A stretch of 64,000 nt of DNA, from contig JACEVL010000467.1 in the NCBI GenBank assembly GCA_020284085.1, positions 103,501-167,500 on the forward strand, written 5' to 3'. Source of the DNA: Aporrectodea caliginosa (taxonomy: Eukaryota > Annelida > Clitellata > Crassiclitellata > Lumbricidae). The notes beneath the pieces are model-generated. The model saw nothing but the letters and a program-made list of their open reading frames with translations. It had not been told where the DNA came from and did not search any database. A program made the translations under genes and the position numbers. Shown here one piece after another: positions 1 through 14,200 of this stretch (positions within the stretch are counted from its first letter, which is position 1; each line of letters starts with the position of its first letter).

Positions 1-440
1 CATGAGGTAATACTTCTATATCTGACCTGTATGTAATTCCCAAGAGAATACTTCACCCAACCTCTATGTAATTCTTGACATAATACATTTTCATCTAAAT
101 GTAGTTCCTGATAGAAACTTCAGACATGGGGAATTCATGGCTCCTGTGGATTCTGTGCTTTAAACAGGTGTTTAATTATTAACCAGTTACTACTGCAACT
201 AATGCTGTCTTGATTGTCTTTGTGGGTACTCTGTATGACTAACACATTACTATGGGAATCAAGGTTTTACCAGCAACCTGTATAATATCTGTGTGCTTTC
301 TTTGAGGTGCTATATAAATTTTAAGTTACACTGCGTTAGGCCAAGTCTGTAATGGTCTTATCTGCTATGAGAAACTGCATTTTTGAAGATTTACATTACG
401 TTACACATGGCCATATTTTTGTCTAATAAATTTGGAATTC

Positions 441-522
441 AGTAGATAGATAGATAAAATGTTCTTTATTGGAATGCCAATTGTAAACCGCATTTTAGCG
501 TACAGTATAGATAAATTTTGTC
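441..522. repeat. SINE-like dispersed repeat, copy 1 (GATA tail)
   Basis: A block starting agatagatagataaaatg and running to gtacagtatagataaatt recurs almost identically at 1040-1122. Its body (TTTATT..AATTGCCAACCGCATTTT..GTACA) matches other copies at 7298-7400, 16946-17080, 24310-24355, 44160-44245 and 60063-60250, which carry AAGT/CTTA tails. It lies in an intron of the unidentified gene; the rest of 1-652 shows nothing I can name. Confidence 0.65.
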
Positions 523-652
523 TAATCTAATAATAAAATATATTTATTTTTAATACTGCTTCCATCTGTGTTAGATGGGTAACTGTTGTAGATTGTCAAA
601 CAAAGATTAGCATCTTCTAGGGTTACTCAAATGATGTGTTGACTTGTTTTAG

Positions 653-3268
653 CACTGAAACCGTCCTTACAGTTGATGCAGTATGATCTACACCTGGCTC
701 GGCACCTGCCTGGCACTACAAAGCACCATGCACCAGAAAACAAAAGCATGTCCGACAGCTTCAGCAGCCCCGACAGTTCACCAGCAGTCACTGCACGCAT
801 TGACTCGTATGCGCCACATGAGCGTCAATCCTCCGATTCTTCAAACAGAAGCGGTTACACTCCACAGCAGAAATCACTCGACTCCAATCGGAATGTCAGT
901 CTAGAAGCAGGTGATGCTAAGTCGAACGAAGCCTATCTTCAGAAAACATCAGATGACTGGCATTTACCTCAGAGTGAGCTCAGAGACAGCGAATTTACAG
1001 ATAGTGCAGCAGGTACTTTAAAATGATTTGTTCTTCATACAGGTAGATAGATAGATAAAATGTTCTTTATTGGAATGCCAATTGTAAACCGCATTTTAGC
1101 GTACAGTATAGATAAATTCTCATCCAGAGCTGATGGTTGAGATGATGTATGAGTTTTTGTCATACCAGTTTCCATGGTAATCCAAGGCATCTTATACTAT
1201 ATACAAATACAATTAGTAGATACATTACTGTATACACTACGTATAATTTTGAAAGAGGTTTAAGGACAAGGTGAATGCTGCTTCTTATGTCGTTCGAACA
1301 GTTGGAATAAATAAATTGTGAAAATGGTCTCAAGAGGGCGACCACTCTCTCTGTTCCATCCCTAGGTATGCCACTGGCAGTAGAAAACCTTGGATAACTC
1401 GAATTGTTGATTTATTTTCAATATCTGGCTCCACTCATCCAACATATTTTTTGTGTCAGTGGGCCTAGGTTTGCACTGATGGGGGTTGAGACATTAAGTT
1501 ACTGTGACATTTTTGAACTGTAAAAATGATGACCTCACTAGCTGCTAACATCAGGGTGACCTTTGTATTCATTGGAAAATGCCTGTAATGTAGAACAGAA
1601 TGCAATACATAGCATTACTGCATTAGATATTTGCCACCTGTTGTGATAAAACACCAGAGAAATCTGGACTACTTTAGCAAAAGAGTAACACATATTAGTA
1701 ATTAAGATTGGAGATGTAATCAGATTAAATATAGCCAAGAGGCTAACCCCTTGGGCAGTGGCATTCATCTCTTTGACCTGGGTTATAAATAGATCGTTTT
1801 GTCAAACTGTGAAACCACTGTGGTCAGTGTCCACGTTCGCAAAACCATTTGTCAAGGTCCCCATGTGTTCAAGAATCCCAGTTTGCACACTGATTGTGGC
1901 AGTGTTCGGACTCGTAGGTTTGCGTGGCTTAGTTGATCAGACGATTAAATGTAAAATTAAATGATTTGCACTCTATTTCTCTATGTATTTTTGTTGCTAC
2001 CACAAAATTTGTAAAGGCGATTTTCGTAATTCATTCAGTAATATTTCATATGTTTGTAATTCAACACCTCATACAACAAATTACTGAATAAGTTTAATGT
2101 AATTACTTAGTTTAACCATTTACATACTGTATTTCACTTCTTTTATAAGCCATAAGTTTGTGCATGCAATCCTCTTCAGAATTTTATGTATTCCAATTAC
2201 TATGTCAGTGTTAGTCTTTATGCTGAAATGTTGTTCCTCTTTTGTAGAAACTTTGGCAGAGCCATCAACATCAAGAACTCAGGTAACAGTTCTTTGCATA
2301 AGTAATCTTCTATGGTTTAGTTGCAGATTTTATCCACATTATCAATTTAAAACACCCGTTGTTTAACTAGAATCTAATCAAACTTGGAACCCATTTAAAG
2401 GAAAGTGTTACCAATGCCTTACTGGTGTCTCGGGCAAATATAATTTTGGGTTAACCTTCTGGAAAATCTGTTTAACGATTGTGTGAGGTTTCAGTCTAAC
2501 TCTGCAATTTTTATCTTTGCTTTTTAAGGCCTATTTCTACCATAATAAACCCCCAGTAAATTACTTCTGAATAGCTGTTTTGTTACTTATACTTGGTTTA
2601 TTAATGTATAATCATCTTTGTGTTGCCTTCAGAGGATTGCTCATTGGCATGCTAGTCTCCTCTGCACCCAGGGACAAGCTTAATATCTGCACCCCCTATT
2701 TCTATATTCTAAGCTAAACTGAAGAGCACAATTTCAAAACTCACTCAGCCTAACGCTTATCAATTGGACTGAGTGAGTGTGGGGATCGTGCTCCTCAATT
2801 TAGAAAACTAAAAACGTCCAATTTACTGCTTTACTCCCTCAATTTATGCCCTTCGTAACGCTCCACCCTGGGACAATAATTATAGTAACAATTGCTGTAG
2901 CATGAAAATCATCACAGGAGTTGTTTTATTTCACACAGGCAGCACACAATCACAATGGACGTTATTCTTCGACTCTTCCAAGACAATCTCCATTCGTTTC
3001 TCCTGAAGCTGCACCCATAAATTTACATTCCTTCATCGATGTGCAATCGTTTGGGGGTCAGACAAATACGTCTCGCCCATTGTCAGCTGATGCAACCAGT
3101 TCATTGTCACAGAATCCAGAATTTGGATACCGAGGAGTGGCATCCGCATCCACTCTAGACAGGGATGCAAAGCTGGTAAAGAATGGTGACAAGGAAATTA
3201 AAAAGAAAAGTTTCTTTGGTGGTAACCTTTTCAGTAAAACAAAAAAAGAGAAAGACAAAAAGAAGTGA
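653..3268 (+). CDS. 3' end of an unidentified gene (three terminal coding exons)
   Basis: Three exons splice in frame: 653-1012 (acceptor gttttag, donor GTACTT), 2248-2282 (acceptor tttgtag, donor GTAACA) and 2939-3268 (acceptor cacacag, stop TGA at 3266-3268). Intron phases match (1, then 0). The product is the C-terminal ~240 residues of a protein whose start lies left of the window. It is rich in Ser, Thr, Pro, Gln and Asn, looks disordered, and has no domain I can name. It begins around LQLMQYDLHLARHLPG and ends in a very basic tail, KKKSFFGGNLFSKTKKEKDK, that could bind acidic membrane or act as a localisation signal (inference). It converges with COG2 downstream. I am confident it is coding because of splice and phase consistency, not because of homology. 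Confidence 0.7.
1040..1122. repeat. SINE-like dispersed repeat, copy 2
   Basis: Near-identical to the copy at 441-522, about 600 bp away, with the coding exon 653-1012 between them. The rest of the intron to 2247 shows nothing recognisable. Confidence 0.65.
2714..2803. repeat. Imperfect inverted repeat (MITE-like)
   Basis: Two 35-bp arms (2714-2748 and 2769-2803) pair with about seven mismatches around a 20-bp loop, inside an intron of the unidentified gene. No clear target duplication was seen. Confidence 0.4.
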
Positions 3269-4008
3269 TGCTAGACATGCAACAATAGACTACCAGACTT
3301 CAGCTGCACTGGTGCTAAAATGCAGCTCTTTACATATCACAGCGGTTCAGCAACAGATAAAACTTACAGATCTACTTTTATGAAAAACTGCAGTTTATTA
3401 GTGGCTGTTGCCATTCAATTTAATAGCTTAGATTTGATTTAGTTAATTGTTTTTTTTACAGTTGTTCAGGTCTTGTTTGCAACTGCAAACAGTTGAGACA
3501 CAGCTTTCTTGAATAGTTTGCTTCTTGACGTGAATATGACATGTTTGCAAATATAAAATTTGACAACTGATACAGGTTTGTATATCGGTAGTGAACAAGA
3601 CAAAAACTGTAATAATTTTGTGGTTAATTATTTTAGAAAAATGACTTTTGTGGTGCATCAGTTTGTAAATTTTATCAGTGGTTTTTACGATGTTACTGAT
3701 GACAATTGTTAGTTGGACTGCTGCTGTTCAACTGAAATTCCTCCACGTTAACCATGTTTAGCAGTTTTATTGAAAGATGTTTAAAAATGTGATTAACAAA
3801 TCTTACTTTGGCATTCAGCCCAAAATCTGAAGAAATCCAAAGCCAAAATGTTGCTATGGCTGCCATTTTATTCACTGTTTTACTTGGTGGATTTTATTGA
3901 ACAGCTGTGGTAAATTTACTTGAACTACTGCTGATCTTTGCTCAAATTGTCAAGTGCAATATTAGACAGTCTTTTGAATGCTTTTAGCATTGTAAACATT
4001 CAAATGTC

Positions 4009-4014
4009 AATAAA
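4009..4014 (+). terminator. Candidate polyadenylation signal AATAAA
   Basis: AATAAA lies 741 bp after the stop codon of the plus-strand gene in an AT-rich stretch that looks like 3' UTR. The rest of 3269-5222 is the convergent intergenic interval and holds a diverged repeat at 4560-4675. Confidence 0.4.
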
Positions 4015-4559
4015 AGCCTCTTGCTTTATGCAAATTCAAATCTTCAAAAATTACTCAAGCTATATTTCTTCTCTTGTGGAATCTTAAAATTCAGAGTAAA
4101 TCTTTGTAGCTTTGAAATCCAATATTATGAGGAAAGAAAGTCAGTTATTGGTTATACCGGGTAATCTGAAAAAGTAGTTTCAAGAGCATCACTGTTCGAT
4201 ATCTAAATTCAGGTTTCCTGAGAACCTTTTTACTCGGAACTTAAGGAACACCACACTATAACAATCACCAATATAAACTGATTAGTAATTAAATCATATT
4301 TACAACTGTAAACAGAAATGCAATAATCAAAGCGTCCACACAGTTTGTCACTTTAAAGGCCCACAAATCGAACTTAACGAGATTGAACGTGCAAAAGTTT
4401 TGCAACCAGATTTAAACAAGCTCTGACTTCAAAAGTGTAACAAAATCCGTCAGTCATCATACCATTCCATTTCAAACTTGTGGCAGTGGCAGACCAGTCA
4501 GACAAGACTCAAATCACAAGACTTGTATTTAGGCTGTTACGATAGTTCATATTTACAAA

Positions 4560-4675
4560 TATTACAGTTCATAATCATCATATTATTTACAGCAATTACA
4601 AAACAAAAGAGAAAATGAAATCCCATGTAATTGATAACAAAACGGACTTAACACATGCTACAGAGGAACTCAATT
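4560..4675. repeat. Diverged direct repeat, copy A
   Basis: This segment, from the acagttcata region to cacatgctacagaggaa, aligns with 5357-5496 on the same strand with many small differences. Copy A lies beyond the COG2 stop; copy B lies in the last COG2 intron. Confidence 0.5.
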
Positions 4676-5222
4676 CATTAACACATTTGACACTGGAATT
4701 TAACAGTTGTCAAAATTTACAGGACCAGTTGGATTTTACTCATATACACAACCTGTACATTTCAGGTTAATTCGATATCTTTCTGCCAAAAGAAGAGTCA
4801 AACTACTTCAGTACCCATGCCTTTGCATGGCTCCTAATTAAAAGAAGCTAATAATAGCTAATATAGAAATATCCATAAACAGGTATACATTAACTGGTCA
4901 TTTACTCTAAAAAGTTCTGGGACTTGTGAAAGGTGCTACATAGCCATTTAGTAACTTCACATTACATATTAGTATTGCTGTTATCAAAATTAATCCAGTT
5001 TTGCATGCTTTTAATAAACATCATTTTCTAAAATTTCTGCACTGATCTGGAGTGAACCAGGTAGTCATACTTCATCCAAACTTCTACACCCAAGTACAGC
5101 TACGTGGCGTATGCATGCGCAGCATCTCGTCGCGATTCCTCCAATCATCAGAGCAGCATACACATGGTCCACTGTTACAATCCAGCAGTCCTATGAAAAG
5201 TATTTTTTCCAGGTACCATGTG

Positions 5223-8200
5223 CTAACCAGCGCCTGTAGTAGCAATGGCACTTCGGACAAGTTCGTGCAGCTGTCTGTACACTTCCACTTCTGTCTCCGA
5301 AACTCGAAGCGATGCCATCTAAATATTAAAATTCAAAGGATGCGGAATACAATACAAACAATGCAGTTCATACTCGTCAGATTATTTACAACAGTTACAA
5401 ACAAAAGGAGAATTATTCAATCTCACACACGTAACATAAATTGCATGTAATTATCCTATCAGAATACAAAAAGGACTTTACACATGCTACAGAAGAAAGT
5501 GTTCAGTTCCTAATTTGAGTCAACGTAACAGTGTCTCTGTAATCCAACTAATCTTATTACAAGGTTGTGTGACAATGAAATCATTATCTAAAGAAGATCT
5601 AAGTTCCGAATCCACATCCCAGATCATGCAATATATTACAATTCCAGAGTGACCAGCACGACAGTTCAAAGCTCAATACTATTCCTTCTGCTGCTAGTGA
5701 TATGCTAATCAGATAACACAATGTAACAAATCATGTCATATTAGAACTCCAGGGTGGTATTCTTCTTGCGGTTCTCTGCCTCTTTAGAAAAAGAATTTTT
5801 CAACCAAACAACAAAACTCTTGAAGATGATCATCCCCTTAAGCTTTAGTTTCACAGCCTTGGCATAAGTGTGCACATGGCCAGCAGTGTCTGTCTGATCT
5901 TCACACTCACATTGTACAGTCAAAGCGCTCCTATTAATTCGCTAGTGGAACACAGTTCTTTAAATATCTTGGTCGTGGTGAAGATTTAAGGTTCAACCTC
6001 TGAGTTCACAGGTCAGCAAGCTAACAATCAGCACCATCGATTAGATAGTGGCATCTGATTCATGCATAGTAATGATAATAATAATAATTAGTGTATCACC
6101 CTTATATAATAAGACATTTAATAACTGAATGATATGCTACCTCTCATAGCTTACGTTATTTGAAGTTATTCTTACCTGATGACCAAATTCTTTAACATCT
6201 AAATAAAGCTGTTGTCTGATTTTGTCATCATCGCTCATTCCTTGCATCCCTCCAGCCACGCTGGTTCCTCGTCCAGCCTTCAGACGCTTCAGGCTTTCCT
6301 CCATCTTCTTCACAGCTGTCAGAACATCTGTTGTTGCACTCAGAAACCTTGTAAAGGACACATGTAATGTAATTATGACAATTTATATAGCACTGTAAAC
6401 AGTGAGCCACTGCTAGGGTGCTTTACAACGTCAACTGTCAGTGCAAGTGCAAAGTAAGTGCTAAAAGTTTGGGCTTAGAGAGATACAGTTTCAATTCATA
6501 ACTACATAGCCACGAATTAGAAACCTTAAACGCAGTGCAAAATTTTATCAAAAGACTAAAAACTGGAAGGTAATGTCATTAATAATTATTGTCACTAGTG
6601 TTCTATAAATACTTTCCAGATAAAATGAAAATCTAGCTGTCTGGTCTAAAGGTGAAAGCATATTTAATTTACTCAATATGCTTTCACCTTTAGACCACTT
6701 AGCTAACAAAGTGCTTCACCGATAGACTTATTGTACAAAATATATAACCTACAATATTAAGAGTTTTTGAAATTACCACACTTTACCATAACATCAAGAG
6801 ATTCAGCACACTGAGTCTCACAGCTTTCTTATAATAACAATAATATCCGTTTATTACTTTAAACTCACAAGTACACAGTATCATAACATGATATAGTAGT
6901 AACAGATGATCACAACTTTAACAGGAGTAGATTTCACTGTATGGCAGCCTGCAAGGCGCCCATCTGTCCTACTGCTCAGTTTACAGTTGCCACTAAGGAG
7001 TGGAAGGTTAAGTCGACCTTATGGGGCTAGCAGCTATCGAACCTGCGTCCTTCTGATCTTCGTGCAGGCGTGTTACTATTCAACCATCTCCCCGCCCATG
7101 CAGACATGCAGATTGTCACAAAATTTATCATATCTAATCTAATCTAAAGACTTCTATTGTGCCTTTATAATAATGCACAAGGCATCAATATCATAGTTGA
7201 GAAACATAACCTGCTGGGGAAACATGGTCGAAATCCAGTTGGTCGTAAAACCAGAGAATCAGGTTACAATCAGTTATCGAGTTGAAAGAGGCAAGTTCTA
7301 AGTAAGTAAGTCTATTCTTTATTAAACTGGTTGCAGAAGAGTCACACTCCTGTGTACAAACATCATAGGAAAAATACAAAATCAATAAGAGTACAGTACA
7401 GCATTCTTCCTAAAAATGTTTTCCTCATATTATTGTCAGTAAGAGTCAAGACCCTGTCATGAGACAATGGGCAAAGGTAGTTGACTAGACCTGACAGACA
7501 ATGAACAACCAAACAAACACATTGTCAGTTCTTTGTTTTCTATCAGACCTATAGAAAATGTTTAGTGATGAAACTGAGCAGCTTACTGTTCACCCAGAGA
7601 CTTCAAGACGACAATAGCCCACTGCTTCCGATTCACTTCAGAAATGGCGCCCTTGTACTCAGTGAGAAAATCAACCAAAGGCCGAACGAGGCTTGTTGCA
7701 TACAGCGATGGCTTCGAAGGAACCTACAAGAACGAAGAAAAACTGCATCAACAATCACGTAAAACAGAATTATAATGTGGTAATTTACCACTAACCAAAA
7801 TATGAAAATATGTAACAAAAAGGTTCCAACAGATGTACGTCACAATTGTTAAGAGCAATTGAAATTTAATTCAGCAATGAGATAATGTGACAATGCAAAG
7901 TCTTGTGCAACTGATAGTTAATTGCACTGTAATGTAACTCAACACACCGATCATCTCTCTCTAATAATTGTACTGTAATCGTAACTGTACATTTATATAG
8001 CACTTCTACAGGAAAACTCTTGAGGCGCTCCTGACTTGACAACGCAATCGAACAGAGGCAGAGAAATGACAAGAAGCTCATGCCACAGGACATAAGACCT
8101 GAGTAAGTGAAGTAAGTTTCAGAATGAAGAGTCAACTCTCTACACCAAACACAACACGCATATCAAACGGTTTTATAGTTTTAAGCCACTTTACAAGCAC

Positions 8201-11200
8201 CAAACACAAACAATTGCAAACAGCTACCCTTATTACAGTCAAAATAATTGTTACCCACTTAACATCAGATTCTGAAGGCTAAGCAAAGGTGTGGAAGTAC
8301 CAGTCACCACTTGACTGGGATGCAGTGGAGTGCAATAAAAGAACACCATTAAATAGTAAAACCATGACATAGTAACCTCTCGATTAGTTCTTCGATAAAG
8401 TCGTGGAATGTCGTTGACGGACTTGAGATGTGTAATGCACTGTGCTGTGATTTCTGTTGTAAGGTAAGTTTCAAAATGCGACATATGAAGGAGAATGGAT
8501 TCCTCGGCATCTTTCAGGCCATCTGCAATTTAAGCATTCAACCTTTCTTTACTTTTCCTATTATTTTATTTTTACTTATTTTTCACTACAAGTAAGGCTA
8601 ATTGGAGGCATGGGTTAAGTATTTTACGGTATAAAACTACTGTTTGTAAATTTTTATTACCGGAGTACTTGAGAACTTTTATAAAAAAAGTGGCAATTGA
8701 GTTATTAACATTATTCTGCAAATATGCTATTTACCGAAGTCAAAGACATAAATAGCAAATATAGATAAGTCATTCTAGTAATATGATCTCATAATAATGC
8801 AAACTTGTTATAACATGAAACTTGATATGACACTCAAACTTGATATGACACTCATTGCTTAGACTGAGTCAAGCGTTCAAACTGGTTTCACAAATTACAA
8901 ATTGCTTCAATGAAGCGATCAAAATTTAATTGAATGTACTTTTGGAACAGCAGGATCGTAAATGAATCACAGCACATGTAATCCATCAACTGGAACCAAT
9001 TCCTCACAAGCAAAACATTTTCTCATGACATATTTAGGAACTTAAAGGCAGCACACAGCAGAAATTTCTCAGTCATGGTGGCAGCATGCTAAAGAAATAT
9101 AAACAGCCATCAACAAATTGTGAATGACCTTCAGTTTGTAATAAGACATGAATTCACACCTTTCAAGAGAGATAAATTCTCGTTTCCAATCTCCTTCATT
9201 AATGGTGCCATAATCGAGTCGAAAAAATCAGGCATCTACAGTAAAAAACACATACTGTGAAAAATAAGAACCAAAGAAAGCACTGCTAATGTTTCACGAG
9301 TAAAAAAATGCAGAATTAAAAGAATATCTGAGATATAGAGTTTCTGGGTTTCGTGGATGGCCAAATTAGAAACCAAAATGGTTACCTCTAAAGAGTAAGA
9401 CCACACGTTTCAGTTTTGTAAAACCAGTATTAGCATGCCAAAACTGTCGGAAGAGGCATGTGATATATTAGCAAAATGCCTTTTATCACAAAATTCGCAA
9501 CTGGTGCCAGTTTGAACCTTCCTAAGTATCACATATTTTCAGCCACTGTTCTTTCTACAGCCACACAATTTGGGAATTTTTCTAAATGTTAATCTCTAGC
9601 TAAAACTCATTTCATTTCGTATATAAGCAATGCAGGAAGCAGTGTCGACTATTCATTGACTAAATTTGTTATCAGCTCATGTGTAAAGAACACACCTGAG
9701 TTCCATTATATCTAGTGGCTTAATTTATAGTAAGAGCACACATAATAATGCATAAAGCACCTATTGTAAGGGCAGAGAGTTTATCTCATGAATGTATTTA
9801 TGGTGCTCAAACATTATAACGTAATAACTGCACGTCAGGCACACAAATACAGATCTCTGCACAAGCTACACTCCAGAAAAGTAATGCAGGTACCACACCA
9901 TCCACAGGTGGAACACAGATCACACACAAAATACAAAAATGGAATACAGATCACAAACAATCCAAAAATGAAATACAGATCACAAACAATCCAAAAATGA
10001 AATACAGATCACACACAATCCAACAATGGAATACAGATCACACACAATTAAAAAATAAAATACAGATCACACACAATCCAAAAATAAAATACAGATCACA
10101 CACAATCCAACAATGGAATACAGATCACACACAATTAAAAAATAAAATACAGATCACACACAATCCAAAAATAAAATACAGATCACACATACAATCCAAA
10201 CATGGAAAAAAGATCACACACAATCGCAAAATGGAATTAAGGTCACACACACACAATCCGCTGATATGGACACACATCATCTGCTGACCTCAGTTGTCAC
10301 TTTCTGTGCATCGGACACAAGCAGAACAATGTTGCTAATGGTGATCGCTGATGAACCAGATGGGTTTGTTGACATCACAGATGGCGCTGTTGTCGGCAGA
10401 TTAGAATCGCCATTGGCCGTCTTTACCAGCTGTTGCAGATTAGCTGACGAATCCCTCTGTGGCAGGGGTCTGTTGGCCAGCTGAAAGTTTACCATCCTCA
10501 GACATTCATTTTGTGCACTTTAAGGAAGCTTTACAAGCTCAGTGGCTTGAAAACAAATGGACAACTTTACACAATACATTGACTGACTGATTCTATTGTC
10601 TGATTTGATTCAGATTCAAACACTCAATGCAAAGATAATGGCCACATCTCAGATTTCAAGCAAGACTTCTATACTAGATTATGACTTTTGAATACAATTT
10701 CACTTATATGTAACCATCGACTTACTGGAGACCAGACGCCATTGAATATTTTCGTCTTGACAGGCCTTTGCAGTTACCTTGTATGTATGTATATATATGG
10801 CCATTTATATAGCGCCTTACAAGAAACTCATGAAGGCGCAAACCAAAACCGCAAGACCTTGAAAATTAGCAGCTGGAGGTGCTTTGATCTACAATCAGCA
10901 GGTGACGAATACCTGTTCTACATGGACCCAGCAGCTCAAAGGATATATACGGACATGTGTCATCTTCACCAAATTATACAGCACATTTATCCTCAGCAGT
11001 CTATACATATATATTTACACAGACAGCAGTGTTATCGTCGCACATACTACTGTCATCTCTCCACACCAGTGGTTCTTAACCTTTTCAAGGGAGCCGAACC
11101 CCAAGAGAAATCCATGACCACTCACCGAACCCTCAAGTTTGAACAATAATTTTTTAACTAATGGGAACAAAAGGAAATAAAAAATTGTACCAAAATGTGA

Positions 11201-14200
11201 TACGATATTAATACATTCAATACATGAACTACCAACAGTTAACTATTTTATTAAATAAAAGTCGGAAAATAAAAATAAAATAGCAAATGATTTTTCACTC
11301 ACACTCACTGACCCTGAATTATTTATATATTTCAGAGGACCTCTGCCGAACCCCTGGCACTGGCTCACCGAACCCCAGGGGTTCGGTCGAACACTGGTTA
11401 AGAAACACTGCTCCACACCATCAACACAACTTGGTCCCAAGACTCTGGCCATGTTTTCTGTCAACTGGATTGGAATCTGCTGGTTGGGGGTCATGCGTGT
11501 GTGAGTGAGCCTGCTGCTGGTGACTCTCCTAATTTTCTCTTTAATGTTTTGCCTACTGAGGAAATTTAAGTTCTTAAGGACACGTTACTTTATTAAGGCT
11601 ATTGCAGAGAGAGCATCTCTGATTACTGGAGATGTGCAATATAAACTCCCTTAACAAAATAAAAAAACTCCCTATCATGTTCAAGTCAACAGCTGTCAAT
11701 CAGTGAAGCTATTAGAATAATGAACTTCTTTGGTCTTTAGAAGTTGCAGCATATACCGGTATGCTGCTTTAACGTATCATGGCTTTGTGTGTAAGGTGAC
11801 TGTTTAGCTAACTTTGAATTACACCAAGTTCATATAACGACTCACGTGCAGCTTGGATGATTGATTTATCATCCAATGATGGAAAGATACTTGTTCTCAA
11901 ATGAACTAAGTATCAGGGAGCTTCTTTGTCAAAGGTTTGACAACTCGAAACATTAGACAGATATCCTTATAAAATACAAACTACGATCAGACGGGTATGT
12001 TCCGACAAAAGACATACTGATCGGACACTTATTCTCTGACAAAACAAGGACCTCGTTTATGTAGATGACATTCAACTGACCTCTTCGTGAACCTCAGCTG
12101 TCCAGACTGCGTAGCGGGAGAGCAGCTGCAACGTAAGCTTCCAGAAACGATGACAGAGTGGTACTAGGTAAATGCTCTTGGACCAACACCGATGAAGACA
12201 ATCCCACAGTACAGCAGAACACTGAAGATGGAATAGTGTCTTATCTAAAGAACAGAATAATAGCATCAGTTTAATCTGATACAACAATGACTATTGGAAT
12301 TCATTCCTTGCAGGGTTACTGAAGTTTAGAATCTGTCAGCTTCAGTGCATCTTTCACTGTACTGCCCAACTACTAGACAAAATCTGCTAGTTTTCATATA
12401 TATATCAGATTATATGCCCAGGGGACATGCTCCAGTGGCACCCCATTGAGAAGAGAATAAGGTTTAAGATCCTCCTGAGTTGGGCCTCATTGTTCAGCAT
12501 CACTCTGACATATGTCAATGAGTACGGAGTCTGTGATTGTCAGGCTCAGCTGTTCTTGGAGAGGAACCAGATGCCGCGTTTCCGCACATCGATTCATGCC
12601 TTTTCATGACCTTCTTGGAACAGTCTTCCAGACATACTGTAGCAGACGACTTTGTTGAGGAAACATTTTCAAACTATCTTATAACGCACTGGTTTAGATC
12701 TGCTAGACAGTCATGCATGAAATGCCTTTTGGAGAAATACTTAAAATATGCTGTATATATATATATATATATATATGCAGCAAGACACTTAACATAGTTC
12801 CAATTAATTACCTCACAGAGGTGCTGCATGATCTAAACAAGTGCATTTTAAGAAAGTTTGAAAAGCTTCCTGTACGGAACCGAGTGCAACAATATTTAAT
12901 GCAATAGAAGACCGTTCCAGCAGGATAACCTCAATGCATTGGAAGACACAATGGGTTCGACTTGAAGAGCGGCACCTATACATCTCCATGGCGAGCAGAG
13001 CACAACAATGTCGACCCAGTTGACTCGAGACTGGAACACAGAACTCCCTAATGTAGTGTAATTGTAATTGTAATCTAACAATTATATAGCACCGCTCAAA
13101 ATCAGCAGCGCTCTCTCGACCCACGTCAGTGCCGGCGTCAGCAAGCAAGAAAGTCTTAAGGCGTCTCAGGAACTGAGAAGGTGAAAGGGCTGGTAACTCC
13201 AGACGAAGAGACTGGGGAAGAGAGTTCCAATCTGATGGGCCAACATGGGCAAAGTACCTAGAGTAGGCCATAGCAGTACTAACAATTGAAGCACGTAGGT
13301 GTCAGCAAGACGCGTGTATTGTGTCATAAATGTCCATTACACTGTTAATGTATAGATTGATCACAGACACACTTAAAATAGATTGTAATAATAGATTGCA
13401 AAAGAGAGGTCTAACCTAAGAACAGTTTGAACTGAAAGTTTTCAGTTTGAATTGCTCTCATGAAATTGATCATACAAAACTGATCCTTTACTTACCAGTT
13501 GATAGTGCAAAAGGAGAGAGCAGAGCATTTTCTAACGAACCAGCAATTTCTTGAAACCTACCAAAACAACAGAAATCTTGAGAGGTCACAAAAAATTTCC
13601 CAGTACTAAAACAAACCAGTTTTTCACAGGAAAAATCATCAGCAAGAAATCTTCGCTACAATATTCCAACATACTTCTCAAATATTATAAATATTGTCTC
13701 AGGCTACACAAAGGATAACTATTGTTTATAACTGTTTATGCTAGACTAAGGTAACTTATTCTTCTTTCACTATGTCTCACTCAGCTTTTTTCTTGCTTTC
13801 CTCTCTCTATCTTTCTCTCACTCTCCCTGTAACGCTTGCTCTCTCCAAGTCTTGCTCTCTCTTCAATCTCTCGGAGGTCAAACTCTTAAGACAAGCATAG
13901 TCACATGTAAGAAACAAATCCATGTGTTTATGTCCAGACCTCAGCACAGTTAAGCCCACAGCCATGTTTCTTGTTCTTTTTAACTATTCATTTAACAGTT
14001 TCTGAGAGCATTACTATACCTGATCTGAAAATAAACTGGGAGACTCCATTTGGACATAAACGTGTTGTAACTCGGATGAGTTCGGAGCCGTTTAACACTT
14101 GCCTGCGAACCACACTGCCGTTCAAAGCTCTCCACAAAGTTAATGCTTATTGTGTACTTCTGTAAAGTAAATAAAATCACAATCCTCATTACAGAGCAGC

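Noticed and set aside
9906..10250. CRISPR-like direct repeats
   Set aside because: The units abut without unique spacers, lie in a eukaryotic intron, and form an ordinary minisatellite.
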